Below, in pieces: positions 32,821 to 43,540 of a stretch of DNA of 64,000 nt. Location of the stretch: assembly GCA_947069175.1 (NCBI GenBank), contig CAMTDV010000003.1, positions 30,096,853 to 30,160,852 on the forward strand, given 5' to 3'. The notes below the pieces were generated by a model. The model was not told the DNA's origin. It worked only from the letters and a program-made list of their open reading frames with translations, and did not search any database. The position numbers and the translations under genes were made by a program. The stretch's first letter is position 1, and each line of letters opens with the position of its first letter. This DNA is from Scalesia atractyloides. Taxonomy: Eukaryota > Streptophyta > Magnoliopsida > Asterales > Asteraceae.

Positions 32821-34583
32821 TACCAATTTGAATTTCGTGCTTTAATTTTGAAATTGATTAGTTTTTAATCTAATGACGGAACGGTTAAGCAAAAACAACT
32901 AAAATATTTTCCTTTTCTTTTTGTTTAAAACTTTGTAAATATGTTTTCCTTATCACAAATTTAGGGGGGAAGAGGGCGATATAGGTATATATGTATTGTT
33001 TGAGGGGGATAAAATTTGAAAAATACAAAAACATTATTTGAAAAAAAAATAAAAAATAAGAAAATAAAAAATTAAATCATGGGAAATGAAATGATATCCG
33101 TGATAAAGGGCGTGACTGACACATGTAAGGTGTCATAGCTGAAAAGACTAGGATCTAATGTGATATGTCATTAGGCTTTATGCTTAAAGTGATTAAAAGA
33201 TACTAAGTGACGTAAACATAACGAACTATGTATCTTGTGGGTAACATACCATCGGCGTATGATTTCATGGTCTTAAATCTTGTGTTGATAGATAGCCAAC
33301 ATTTGAGGTTTCGGTTCTTTTGGCTGTTGAGTCATCGGGGGATATATTGGCTGCCCTTCTGTTGCTTCCAGATTATATGTAGACCTAGGCACATTCATGA
33401 TATCTTTAAAAGAGTCAAAATAAAAGGGCCAAAACCTTAAAAGAAAGGAAATCTCATTATGGGAAAATTCCATGAATCAAACATACCAAATAAGGTATAT
33501 GCCTAACCCTCGCCAGATACTATTGGTCACTCTGCTGTACGGAAGTACTGACCTATTCACCAATAGTATGACGTTGTAAAAGACAAAGGATGATCTCAGT
33601 ATACTCACCTGCTATGATGAACCGGTGTGCTTACCTTGATCGTGGGGGTATGTCATGGTATGGGACACATGGGTATTATAGTATAATACTACCTTAAGCA
33701 TATCACAAAGTTGAAAAATGAAAGTTGAGTGTTAAAGTTTAAGTGGACAAACATATTGGCAATCGCATAGACCAGTCTGAATTAGTTCGCCCCAAAAAGT
33801 GTTCCTCGGTCCGCTTGAAAACGATTTGATCCCATTGCAATTGCATAGTTGTAACTATTGAGTTAGTTTCTTTGTTTATTTGTGTTTCTGTTTATATTCT
33901 TATATTTTAAAAAAATTAAAAAAAATAAAAAAATCAAAAACCCAAAAATAGAGTGCTTTTTGTTTTATTAAAAATTATTAACCGTTCTTGAAGATTTGAC
34001 TAATCATCTAAAGATGAAAGAAATTTGAATTCTGATCCGAGTACAAGTACTTGGAAGTACCAAGTGTTCATGTGGTACTCTCCATGTTGCATAAGAATGC
34101 TCTGCTTATAAATTTCTGAGAATTGTGCAGATCTTGATTTAAATCAAGAAACAAGGATTGCTGAAATTGAGATGCTGTTAATTGTCGCCAAAGCATGAAG
34201 TGCCACAACAGCAAAGTGTACCTGAGTAGGAAGAACCCGATTCTAGTCATCGTCTGATAGTTTTAGTACATTCGAATAAGTACCTGAGAACCTGCTTGCT
34301 TGAAAGAGAAGAATTGAAGAAAGAAAAAGCTGCTGAGATTCCTCCTCTCGCATTCTTTTGACAAAGATGTTTCACGCAAAGCTGATCGAGATCCTGATAT
34401 GAAACTAACCACAAGAGCTGAAGAAAGATGCCCAGTGCTAAAAGTACGTTGAAGTATGAGGTCCAAGAAGTATCAAACTGACTTCCATAACACTTACAGC
34501 ATAGTGACAAACATAGATTCTTTTGAAAACGTTGCTGAATTTTCATTATGAAGACAATTTTATGCATCAGTCTAGGGGGAGAT
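32821..34583 (+). other. 3' non-coding region and PPT, E copy 1
   Basis: About 1.75 kb with no recognisable pol. GGGGGAAGAGGGCG at about 32965 resembles an internal purine tract. The true PPT is TCTAGGGGGAGAT at 34571-34583. Short ORFs on either strand are not conserved as proteins. Confidence 0.7.
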
Positions 34584-35019
34584 TGTTAGGTCCTAGAACC
34601 GTGAGACTGAAGCATCAAATGTATGTAACGGTCTATGATAGTTAACTGGGTTTAACTAAGTTAGTTTGTATTAGGTTTGGACCTTCAATAGGTCATTTGG
34701 GCATGCCATAGGCCATGTGAGCCAGACAAGCCCATAGGCAAGCGCTTAGGGTTATGCCTTACCCTAGGTATAAATAGAATGTTATGTCATTCCCAGGGTT
34801 CAGACTTTTGGAGACTTTCAGGATTTCTCTAGAGAGAACCTCCATCTTGTACCAGATGGTTTTGCTTATTTAAGTAACAGAATCGTGTGCATGGTGTTAA
34901 AGTGAATTCGTGTTGTTTTTCATCATTTCGGTTTTTCTTGAAGATCATCAAGTTTGGATTCCGCCCATCCTTGGTGATTGTGTGATATCAGTGTTAGATC
35001 CGGATTAACGGGACTTACA
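34584..35019 (+). repeat. LTR 2 (shared middle LTR) of element E
   Basis: 436 bp, TGTTAGGTCC to GGACTTACA. It serves as 3' LTR of copy 1 and 5' LTR of copy 2, with PPT on the left and PBS on the right. Confidence 0.9.
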
Positions 35020-35021
35020 AG

Positions 35022-35034
35022 TGGTATCAGAGCC
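35022..35034 (+). promoter_or_regulatory. Primer-binding site, E copy 2
   Basis: TGGTATCAGAGCC after LTR 2. Confidence 0.9.
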
Positions 35035-35129
35035 TGGTTGAACCTGTTTTCCAGGCTCAGATCTGATATTACAAGATTCTGTTTGGTTTTCTACTGAAGA
35101 ACACGAAGAACACAAAGAAGATTTCAAGT

Positions 35130-35470
35130 ATTTTGGATCAACATTCAAGGATTTCGGATTTTTTGGTTGCATTCGGATTGATTTCGGTTTAACCTGCTGC
35201 ATTTCGGATTGATGTCGGATTAATCTGTTACATTTCGGATTGATTTCGGATTGATCTGCTGCATTTCAGATTGATTTCGGATTAATCAGTTGCATTTCGG
35301 ATTGATTTCGGATTAATCTTGTGCATTTTAGATTGATTTCGGATTAATATGCTGCATTTCGGATAGATTTCGGATAAATCTTCAAGGATTTCGGATTTTC
35401 TTCAAGAATTTCGAATAAATCTTCAAGGATTTTGGATAATCTTCATAGATTCCGGATTTATAACTCTTCT
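35130..35470 (+). repeat. Leader repeats of E copy 2
   Basis: Same TTTCGGATTGATTTCGGATT-based repeats as copy 1 with small indels. Confidence 0.8.
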
Positions 35471-35890
35471 GAATTCGGATAGACTTGCATTCCAGATTAC
35501 TGTTCTGGTTTTTCATTCCAGACTAAAACAGTGCATCTCGGATACTGTTCCAAATCACCATCTCGGATTAGTATCTTGGATCACTCATTCTGGATTCCAT
35601 CTCGGATTGTTAATCCGAGTTACTGTTCCGAATTTGGTACTGTTCCGTGCTGCACCCAAAAAGGTGGAAAGTTAACCGTTTTTTACATAGAATTTGATCA
35701 ATAAACATTCTTGACAAACCGGTTACACATTTAGACTCGTGTGATTTTTAGGGCAAAAAAAAAAATCACCATCGAACATTATATATCATCGGAATCGTAT
35801 CGTCGAGACGAGTCTAAGGTTACATTTTGGTAAAAACAGTTTTCGGACATTTTTTATCGTGTTTATCGGTCCGGTTTCAATTATCCGAAG

Positions 35891-36346
35891 ATGTTTGCAA
35901 CCCAAACTCAGCATTCGAGCCTGCGGGATGAAGTGAAGGAAAAGCTGAATGAGCTTATCGGAGATTACAATGTTGATCCGGTTGCTGACTATGTGATGCG
36001 TTTGCTTGACCGTGGAAGGCAAAAAGAGGATGTAAGGAATGATTTGAATAGCTTTTTGGGTGATGGCAAAGACTCTTTTGTATCTTGGTTATGGGATCGA
36101 TTACTATCAAACCAAGATATCCAAGATCGATATACAAAATCAACAGAGTCTAATCCTGAAGAAGTGTCTGAGCAAAAACCTCAACCACAGCAAGCAGCAA
36201 TCAGCAGCCCAGCACCCCAAACTCAACCTCAAGCCCAAACTAACGCTGATAAATCAAGCTCGCCCATTGACACAGTCAACTCTCTTTTTTGCACTGAACA
36301 TTATAGGAATAGGTTGCTCAACTCAGGGCTCTTAATTCCAAAATGA
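35891..36346 (+). CDS. PWI-like ORF, E copy 2 (longer)
   Basis: 151 codons. The domain is nearly identical to copy 1 (KLNELIGDYNVDPVADYVMR, FLGDGKDSFVSWLWDRLL). It has a seven-residue insertion (ESNPEEVSEQK region) and a C-terminal end RNRLLNSGLLIPK. Its TGA overlaps the ATG of the next ORF (ATGA at 36343-36346), so the two ORFs could be coupled by reinitiation. The better-preserved reference for this unusual ORF. Confidence 0.65.
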   Translation: MFATQTQHSSLRDEVKEKLNELIGDYNVDPVADYVMRLLDRGRQKEDVRNDLNSFLGDGKDSFVSWLWDRLLSNQDIQDRYTKSTESNPEEVSEQKPQPQQAAISSPAPQTQPQAQTNADKSSSPIDTVNSLFCTEHYRNRLLNSGLLIPK

Positions 36347-36543
36347 CCGATGAATACAATCATGCAGTGGCTCAGCGCATCATCCTTCGAGAAAGCAACA
36401 AGTTACTCAAAGATCTGGTTGAAGCTCAAAGGAAAGACATCGCTCAGCTCCACCTAGACGTAAATCAACAGAAATGTTGGGTCCATGATTACAAAACCAG
36501 ATTAGAATCAAAAACCATGGAATGCGACTTGGTAAGAGTTTAG
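36343..36543 (+). CDS. Coiled-coil ORF, E copy 2
   Basis: 66 residues starting MTDEYNHAVAQRI, with a heptad-like ILRESNKLLKDLVEAQ and a C-terminal RLESKTMECDLVRV. It overlaps the PWI ORF by 4 nt. In sequence and place it matches the coiled-coil section that precedes HNYT in SIRE-like Gag. Confidence 0.6.
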   Translation: MTDEYNHAVAQRIILRESNKLLKDLVEAQRKDIAQLHLDVNQQKCWVHDYKTRLESKTMECDLVRV

Positions 36544-36599
36544 CTGGGACTTCTTACTGGAAAATATCAACAAAACGAGGTTAATATAAAGAAGTTTGA

Positions 36600-36890
36600 T
36601 ACAACCAGCAAGCTTGTTCAAGACGTGTGCAATGTGAAGCTGGCATATAAGGGGAACAAAGGGAAGGGTTTGGGATTAAAACAATGCCTGAAACCGATGA
36701 AGATATTGAGAAAGCACAACATATGGTATATGGTAAACTCAGTGATTATACGCCAGATGTACGGGAACCATCTGGTACCTTTGACTCTTCAATTGATTCT
36801 GCTGATGAAGACAGAGCTGAAGTGAACAAGGCTCCATGTGCGCAAACTGAACAATCTGAACCTCCTGCTTCTGAAGAATAGGTTCAGAGC
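36600..36890 (+). pseudogene. Gag middle region, E copy 2
   Basis: KKFDTTSKLVQDVCNV region, a deletion of the HNYT motif present in copy 1, then MPETDEDIEKAQHMVYGK and an acidic tail ending at TAG (36879). A second TAG follows at about 36902. Confidence 0.65.
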
Positions 36891-36977
36891 AAGCTAAAAG
36901 AGTAGAAAAGAGCAAATCAGAGACGAAGAAAGCAGAAAACCAACCGTCAAGGACAATCTCGCACTCCTAAATCATCA

Positions 36978-37775
36978 GTGGCCAGCAATAGCCCTCAAAA
37001 GGCTAATGTTGTGAAAAATGCTTTTGTTAAGCAGGTCATTAATGGCAAATGTGAAAAATATGCTTTTGACCGTGCGAGCAAAGCTGATGGAAAGGTTGGG
37101 GAGATTTCTGAAGAGGATTTACAGTCGAAACAAAATAAGAAAAATCAAAAGAAATCTTCACAACAGAAGAAGGCCCTTGCAAACGACAAGTGCAGACATC
37201 CAAATTCCTCCTCGTCTACAAGAAACGTGCAAGGATATCAATCACAGAAGGGATCAGTTCATCCTTCAAGGCCTGCACGAGCAAATCAAGCTGATCAGAA
37301 TGCTTTACATGTGAAAAGACAAACGTGCTTCAATTGCAGCAATCCTGGTCACATTGCTCGAAACTGTACACGTGGTTCCCATATTCCGTGTCATGCTAAA
37401 AATCAGAAGGTTACACCAAAGAATAACAATCATTCCAAGCCAATGAAGGTATCATCACCTAAGGCAATGAAGAATATGAATTTCATGGTTAAACCATCTG
37501 ATGGGGATTGGAATGTTGCCAAAAACAAACGCAAGGTTGTTCAGAAACAAAAATCTTTTTCTAAAACGACCAAACCTGAAACAGCCACAGTTAATCAATC
37601 AAAGGCAACAACCGCATTTGTTAAACCGAAACAGATTTGGAAACCCAAATCTAAATCAGCAGCAACATCACCAATCCTCGAAACAAAAGGGGACTTGTCT
37701 CTTAAAGAAGTGTCTTATTTTAATGCTTCAGGGAAACCCAAGACCATGATGGCCAGGGTCCCACTGTCTTACTAA
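36978..37775 (+). pseudogene. Gag C-terminus with zinc knuckle, E copy 2
   Basis: 265 codons open, spanning the place where copy 1 is broken. Knuckle CFNCSNPGHIARNC (third ligand residue context altered: the Gly before the second spacer is Ser, Cys and His retained), Lys-rich tail, and ending VPLSY-TAA. Confidence 0.7.
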
Positions 37776-37930
37776 TCTCTATATTTTTTCAGGAACAGCC
37801 AAGGAGGAGCTGTTGACAATCTCTATAGTGTTGATAGCGGTTGTTCCAGGGACATGAAGGATAACATCTCACTGTTGCAAAAATGTTCAAATTTTTACGA
37901 TGTGATGTTTCCTTTGGAGGAGATGAGGTA
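37776..37930 (+). pseudogene. Protease start, E copy 2
   Basis: SVDSGCSRDMKDN with the DSG catalytic triad motif retained, then frame loss. The gag stop is again within CTTACTAATCTC and followed by TTTTTTCAG. Confidence 0.7.
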
Positions 37931-39741
37931 AGAAAAGATCAACTAAAAGGTACCAATTTGAATTTCGTGCTTTAGTTTTGAAATTGATTAGTTTTTAATA
38001 TAATGACGGAATGGTTAAGCAAAAACAACGAAAATATTTTCCATTTCTTTTTTGTCTAAAACTTTGTACATGTGTTTTCTTTATTTGTTAAATTTGTGCA
38101 TAAAGTATGATCCACAAATTTAGGTGGGAAGAGGGCGATATAGATATATATGTATTGTTTGAGGGGGAGAAAATTTGAAAAATATAAAAACATTATTTGA
38201 AAAAAAAATAAAAACAATATAAAAAATAAAAAGTCATGGGAAATGAAATGAATATTCGTGATAAAGGGGGTGACTGACACATGTAAGGTGTCGTAGCTGG
38301 AAAGACTAGGATCTAATGTGATATGTCGGTAGGCTTTACGCTCAAAGTGATTAAAAGATACTAAGTGATAGAAACATAACGAACTATGTGTCTTGTGGGT
38401 AACATACCATCGGCGTATGATTTCATGGTCTTAAATCTTGTATTGATAGATAGCCAACATCTGAGGTTTCGGGTCTTTATGCTGTTGAGTCATCCGGGGA
38501 TATCTTGGCTGCCCTTCTATTGCATCCAGATTATATGCTGACCTAGGCACAGTCATGATACCTTTAAAAGAGCCAAAATAAAAGGGCCAAAACCTTAAAA
38601 GAAAGGAAATCTCATTATGAGAAAATACCATGAATCCAAACATACCAAATAAGGTATATGCCTAACCCTCGCCAGATACTATTGGTCACTCTGCTGTACG
38701 AAAGTACTGACCTGTTCACCAATAGTCTGAAGTTGTAAAAGACAAAGGATGATCTCAGTATACTCACCTGCTACGATGAACTGTTGTGCTTACCTTGATC
38801 GCGGGGGTATGTCATGGTATGGGACACATGGGTATTATAGTATAATACTACCTTAAGCATATCACAAAGTTGAAAAATGAAAGTTGAGTGTTAAAGTTTA
38901 AGTGGACAAACATATTGGCAATCGCATAGACCAGTCTGAATTAGTTCACACCGAAAAGTGTTCCTTGGTCCGCTTGAAAACGATTTTGATCCCATTGCAA
39001 TTGCATAGTTGTAACTATTAAGTTAGTTTCTTTGTTTATTTGTGTTTCTGTTTATATTCTTATATTTAAAAAAATAAAAAAATAGAAAATTCAAAAATCC
39101 AAAAATAGAGTGCTTTTTGTTTTATTAAAAATTATTAACCGTTCTTGAAGATTTGACTAATCATCTAAAGATGAAAGAAATTTGAATTCTGATCCGAGTA
39201 CAAGTACTTGGAAGTACCAAGTGTTCATGTGGTACTCTCCCTGTTGTATAAGAATGTTCTGCTTATAAATTTCTGAGAATTGTGCAGATCTTGATTTAAA
39301 TCAAGAAACAGGGATTGCTGAAATTGAGATGCTGTTAGTTGTCAACAAAGCATGAAGTGTCACAACAGCAAAGTGTACCTGAGTCAGAAGAACCAGATTC
39401 CAGTCATTGTCTGACAGTGATAGTACATTTGAAGAAGTACCTGAGAACCTGCTTGCTTGAAAGAGAAGAATTGAAGAAAAAAAAGTGCTGCTGAGATTCC
39501 TCCTCTCGCATTCTTTTGACAAAGATGTTTCTAGCAAAGCTGATCGAGATCCTGATATGAAGCTAACCACAAGAGCTGAAGAAAGATACCCAGTGCTAAA
39601 AGTATGTTGAAGTGTGAGGTCCAAGAAGTATCAAACTGACTTCCACAACACTTACAGCAAAGCGACAACCATAGATTCTGTTGAAGACGTTGCTGAATTT
39701 CCATTATGAAGACAATTTGATGCATCAGTCTTGGGGGAGAT
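37931..39741 (+). other. 3' non-coding region and PPT, E copy 2
   Basis: Colinear with 32821-34583. PPT CTTGGGGGAGAT ends at 39741. No pol domain is present. Confidence 0.7.
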
Positions 39742-40178
39742 TGTTAGGTTCTAGAACTGTGAGACTGAAGCATCAAATGTATATAACGGTCTATGATAGT
39801 TAACTGGGTTTAACTAGGTTAGTTTGTATAAGGCTTGGACCTTGAATAGGTCATTTGGGCATGCCATAAGCCATGTGGGCTAGGCAAGCCCATAGGCAAG
39901 CCCATTAGGGTTATGCCTTACCCTAGGTATAAATAGAATGTTATGTCATTCCTAGGGTTAAGCCTTTTGGATACTTTCAGGATTTCTCTAGAGAGAACCT
40001 CCATCTTGTACCTGACGGTTTTGCTTATTCAAGTAATAGAATCGTGTGCAAGGTGTTAAAGGGAATTTGTATTGTTTTTCATCATTTCAGTTTTTCTTGA
40101 AGATCATCAAGTTTGGATTCCACCCATCCTTGGGGATTGTGTGATATCAGTGTTAGATCCGGAATAACGGGACTTACA
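39742..40178 (+). repeat. LTR 3 of element E
   Basis: 437 bp, TGTTAGGTTC to GGGACTTACA, followed by the target duplication TTTTG. Confidence 0.9.
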
Positions 40179-40183
40179 TTTTG

Positions 40184-40411
40184 AAATTTTGAAAATAATT
40201 ATAGGCACATATGAATCACCCCAAAACATTTGAAAATGTAAAAGAGGGGGGCTATGTACTCACTTTGAGAATCATTTTGTATATAAAAAACATGTATATT
40301 GTTTTGAAACCTTGAAAATAACTATAGGCACATATGAATCACCCAAAAACATTTGAAAACATAAAAGAGTGGGCTATGTACTCACTTTGAGAATCATTTT
40401 GTATATATAAA
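40184..40411. repeat. 123-bp repeats of D between E and F
   Basis: Nearly two units of the D LTR repeat, flanked by E on the left and F on the right. Ends ATATAAA at the F target site. Confidence 0.85.
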
Positions 40412-41100
40412 TGTTGATGCAATTTTGTGTCTGTCGTTTGTTCTTAATTACAGTTGTAATTGTACGGTCTTTGCTCAAGTGTCTGTATAGGTTTGGTCAT
40501 GTCGGATAGATCGAGATATCCTTCTATCTTGATCTAGTATGAGATCTTAGCTTGTCTGTGTTAATCAGGTGCATGTGTGCATACCGTTGAGTCTTGTAAA
40601 TGTCATGTATGCACGCGTTCTCCAAGAATAAGGATTTTGTGCGAGCCAGAGGATTCGTACGAATCATAAATTTCGTACGAATCAATTATTTCGTATGAAA
40701 CAGTGACTCGTACCAATTTCTGGAGATGTGTTTCGTGTGCAATAGTGTGTTCCGTATGTCTAGTATCGTGATTTGTACGAAAATCTAGATGGATGCTATA
40801 TAAGCAGTCATGTACCTCTCAGTTAGGGGGTTGAGAGAGTGGGTTAGGTAGTTGGTCTAAGTGAGCCTCTCAGCATTCTCTCTGAAGACGAAGACACAAG
40901 AACACAACAAGTTTGTTTGAGTCATACGAGCATTGTGTGTATATGTTTGTACTTGTTCTCAATCATTAATCAAGATAGTGAATCTTTGGTTACCCGTGTT
41001 CTTTATTTTGCTTCGGTTGCATGCACACTTGGATTCGGCACTTGTGTGTGTGTTATATGAACAAGGAACTGGTTTAACTTGATCCTCAGGTGGACCTACA
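40412..41100 (+). repeat. 5' LTR of element F
   Basis: 689 bp, TGTTGATGC to GGACCTACA. A cluster of palindromic TTCGTACGAA-type motifs lies at 40651-40745. TATATAAGCAG at ~40797 is a plausible TATA box. Confidence 0.88.
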
Positions 41101-41102
41101 AG

Positions 41103-41114
41103 TGGTATCAGAGC
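41103..41114 (+). promoter_or_regulatory. Primer-binding site of element F
   Basis: TGGTATCAGAGC two bases after the LTR. Confidence 0.9.
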
Positions 41115-41741
41115 TTTGGCTCTTTCCTTGTACAAAACCGGGCTTAGTTGTGTCTGAGCTAGTTTGAAGATTTCTGAAGTGTTCTTGAGCCTCCAGCAAA
41201 AACATAAGTTTTGGATAGATAACTAACTTAAAACTTGGTTAAAATCTGCTGCATGCAGAAAATTTTGTGGTAAAATTTTTCTGAAGAACACCCTTGAAGA
41301 AGAAATCTGCAAAAGTTTGAATCTGATTAGTTTGGTAAGGCTGACATTTTCTGACTTGGATCTGGACTTGGACTGTTGACTGTTAAAATCTGTGTTTTAA
41401 CTAAAAGTGGGTAAGACAACAGGTATTTTCGAAAAAGCAGGTCTACACAAGAAAGGAAATTTCTCACCAAACCATTTTTGAAAAGATTCCTCTGAAAAAC
41501 GCTGAACAAAACAGTTGTGCGACTGAAAAGTTTCGTACGATTCATCTGAACCGCACGAAACACCTGTTCCGCACGAAATTTGTTTCTTTCGAATATCTTT
41601 TGATACTTTTTGTTTTTCGTGTTTTTCAAAGCTTTCTTATTTTAAGAATTTGTCATATTTTCAGAACCTGTGAATTTTTAAAAGGTAATTATAATTGTGA
41701 AACTTTAAAACCTTTAAATTTTCATAAAACATGAAAATATC

Positions 41742-42708
41742 ATGAGTTCTAACCCTTGGGATTGGAGTTGTTCAAGCTCAAATCAGGAGTCTTCGCAAAG
41801 CTCCGCAACATCAAGGGTAAAATCTTTGATGCCTCAACCTACCGCAATGATCTCTGCAAATCAATGGGCTTGTGTTGCGAATCAGAATCAAAGCATCCAA
41901 ACTCTGTTAATGATTGAAAATGAAACAGGGAGTTATAACCGACCGTCGGAATTAAATCACATGAATGTTTATCCTTCATGGAAAAGTCGTTTTCATACAT
42001 ATGTTCTTGGTCAAAACACGGAATTGTGGACGTGTTTCAGTATCCCCTACAATGAAGCACTTGAAGAAGCTGGATCAAATCCAACCACATTGGCCAATCT
42101 AGTCGAAAGTGACAAGAAAGCTTACTATCTAGAGAAAAAAGGCATTTGCTATCCTCACACAAGCTCTGCATAAAGACATTTATCATTAGTTTGTGTATTG
42201 TACTACAACGAAAAATTTGTGGGACACTTTGGAAGCAAGAGGTGAAGGTAACGCTGCTACCAGGAAGATTCGACATGATCTGCTCAAGAAAGAGTTTGAA
42301 GGTTTCATGTTCATGGAGAACGAAACCTTGAATGATATGACCACTTGGTTTTACAATCTTCTCAGCGAAATGTACTCGTATAAAGTGTTAGCAACACCAC
42401 AAGAAAGTGTGATGCGATTTGTTGATGCTTTACCACCGAAATATGGTCAATTTATTGATCTTTTAAAGCATACAGGTGTTTTGGACTCAATTAGTATTTA
42501 TGAAATTGTGCAGAAACTGGAGAACAAGAATGAAGAAGAACTCCGGAAGGCACAACGAGTCTCCGCTCCACAAAACCCTGAGATATATTTTGGAGGTATA
42601 AATGCAGGTACAAGCTCAAGTCAGCAACCGAAGCTGCAGACCGCGTTTGTGTCAAACGTGAACCCTTTTCTACCCCAACCAGTCAAACAAATCAGTCTAC
42701 AGGTTTGA
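41742..42708 (+). pseudogene. Gag capsid region of element F
   Basis: Starts MSSNPWDWSCSS. Capsid features YPSWKSRFHTYVLGQN, then after a frame break NLWDTLEARGEGN, WFYNLLSEMYSYKV and RFVDALPPKYGQF, typical of copia Gag (UBN2-type region). A stop at 42171-42173 and a frame change separate the two halves; a further stop is at 42706. About 640 nt of leader precede the ATG without other genes. Confidence 0.8.
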
Positions 42709-42919
42709 GCAATCAAACCTATGGACAAGCTTTTGATCCAAAAGCCTTCCTTCCACAGCCAAGGGATTTAGCGCATAAAGCTCTACAGCAAGCTCCTCAA
42801 CAAGCTTTCTATGGAAGCAACACTCAATATGCAAATCCCAACACTGTCAAACTTGACACGTCAAATCTCTCCAAATCAACGTAGAAGTTGCACAGGAACA
42901 TGCGGAACATCGCAATACC

Positions 42920-43540
42920 ATGGTCAGTGCATATTGTGGTTTAGTTGCAGGTCAAATAGGGAACACCAATTTGACAAACGAAGACTATGAACAAATTGAC
43001 CGAGATGAAATGGAGCTGATGGACATCAAATGGGTATTTGCAAGTGCTATGAGAAGAGCGAAGGATTATATGAGAAGAACGGGTAGAACCAGTTTGGAAA
43101 GCAAAAAGGATACAAAATACGGCTTTGACAAAACCGCCGTCACTTGCTTCAACTGTGGAGAAAAAGGTCACTTCAAGTGGGAATGCACAAGACCCAGCAA
43201 GGAAGGAAATCACAACCCCTTTCGAAATCAGTCTCAACCATCCAACACAGCACATTACAACAATGAAAGAAGAATAGTAGCTGTTAGCAACTCTAGCAAC
43301 ACTAGTCAATCAGAACCTTCAAACACGCACAAAGCTTTGGTAGTTCAGTCTGATGAAGAAATGCATGCTTTGCGAAGATCATGGATCAAATCAAGCATGA
43401 TCACAACATCAATACACCAAATAACAATGATACATCTGGGGATGCTGGTAGTTCTGATGAAGAATGTTCAAGTGAAGATGGTTATGGATCTGATTCTAGT
43501 GAGAAGAAAGGAAGTGATGCTGAGGTTGAAGAGTTGTTGA
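42920..43540 (+). pseudogene. First zinc-knuckle region of Gag, element F
   Basis: KKDTKYGFDKTAVTC followed by the knuckle CFNCGEKGHFKWEC, with basic flanks. The frame changes near 43385. Confidence 0.8.

Larger units (their letters stand above)
29447..40178 (+). mobile_element. Non-autonomous copia-type element E, tandem double copy
   Basis: Structure LTR (29447-29847), internal (29848-34583), LTR (34584-35019), internal (35020-39741), LTR (39742-40178). The outer flanks carry a 5-bp duplication TTTTC/TTTTG (29442-29446, 40179-40183) in D's repeat; no duplication flanks the middle LTR. Each internal region has a PBS, leader repeats, PWI-like ORF, coiled-coil ORF, gag zinc-knuckle region, protease start and PPT. 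RT, RNase H and integrase are absent in both copies. Confidence 0.85.

Noticed and set aside
30641..36022. A 78-codon minus-strand ORF conserved in both E copies (30641-30877 and 35786-36022)
   Set aside because: It overlaps the start of the PWI-like ORF in antisense, so its conservation follows from that and from recent common descent.
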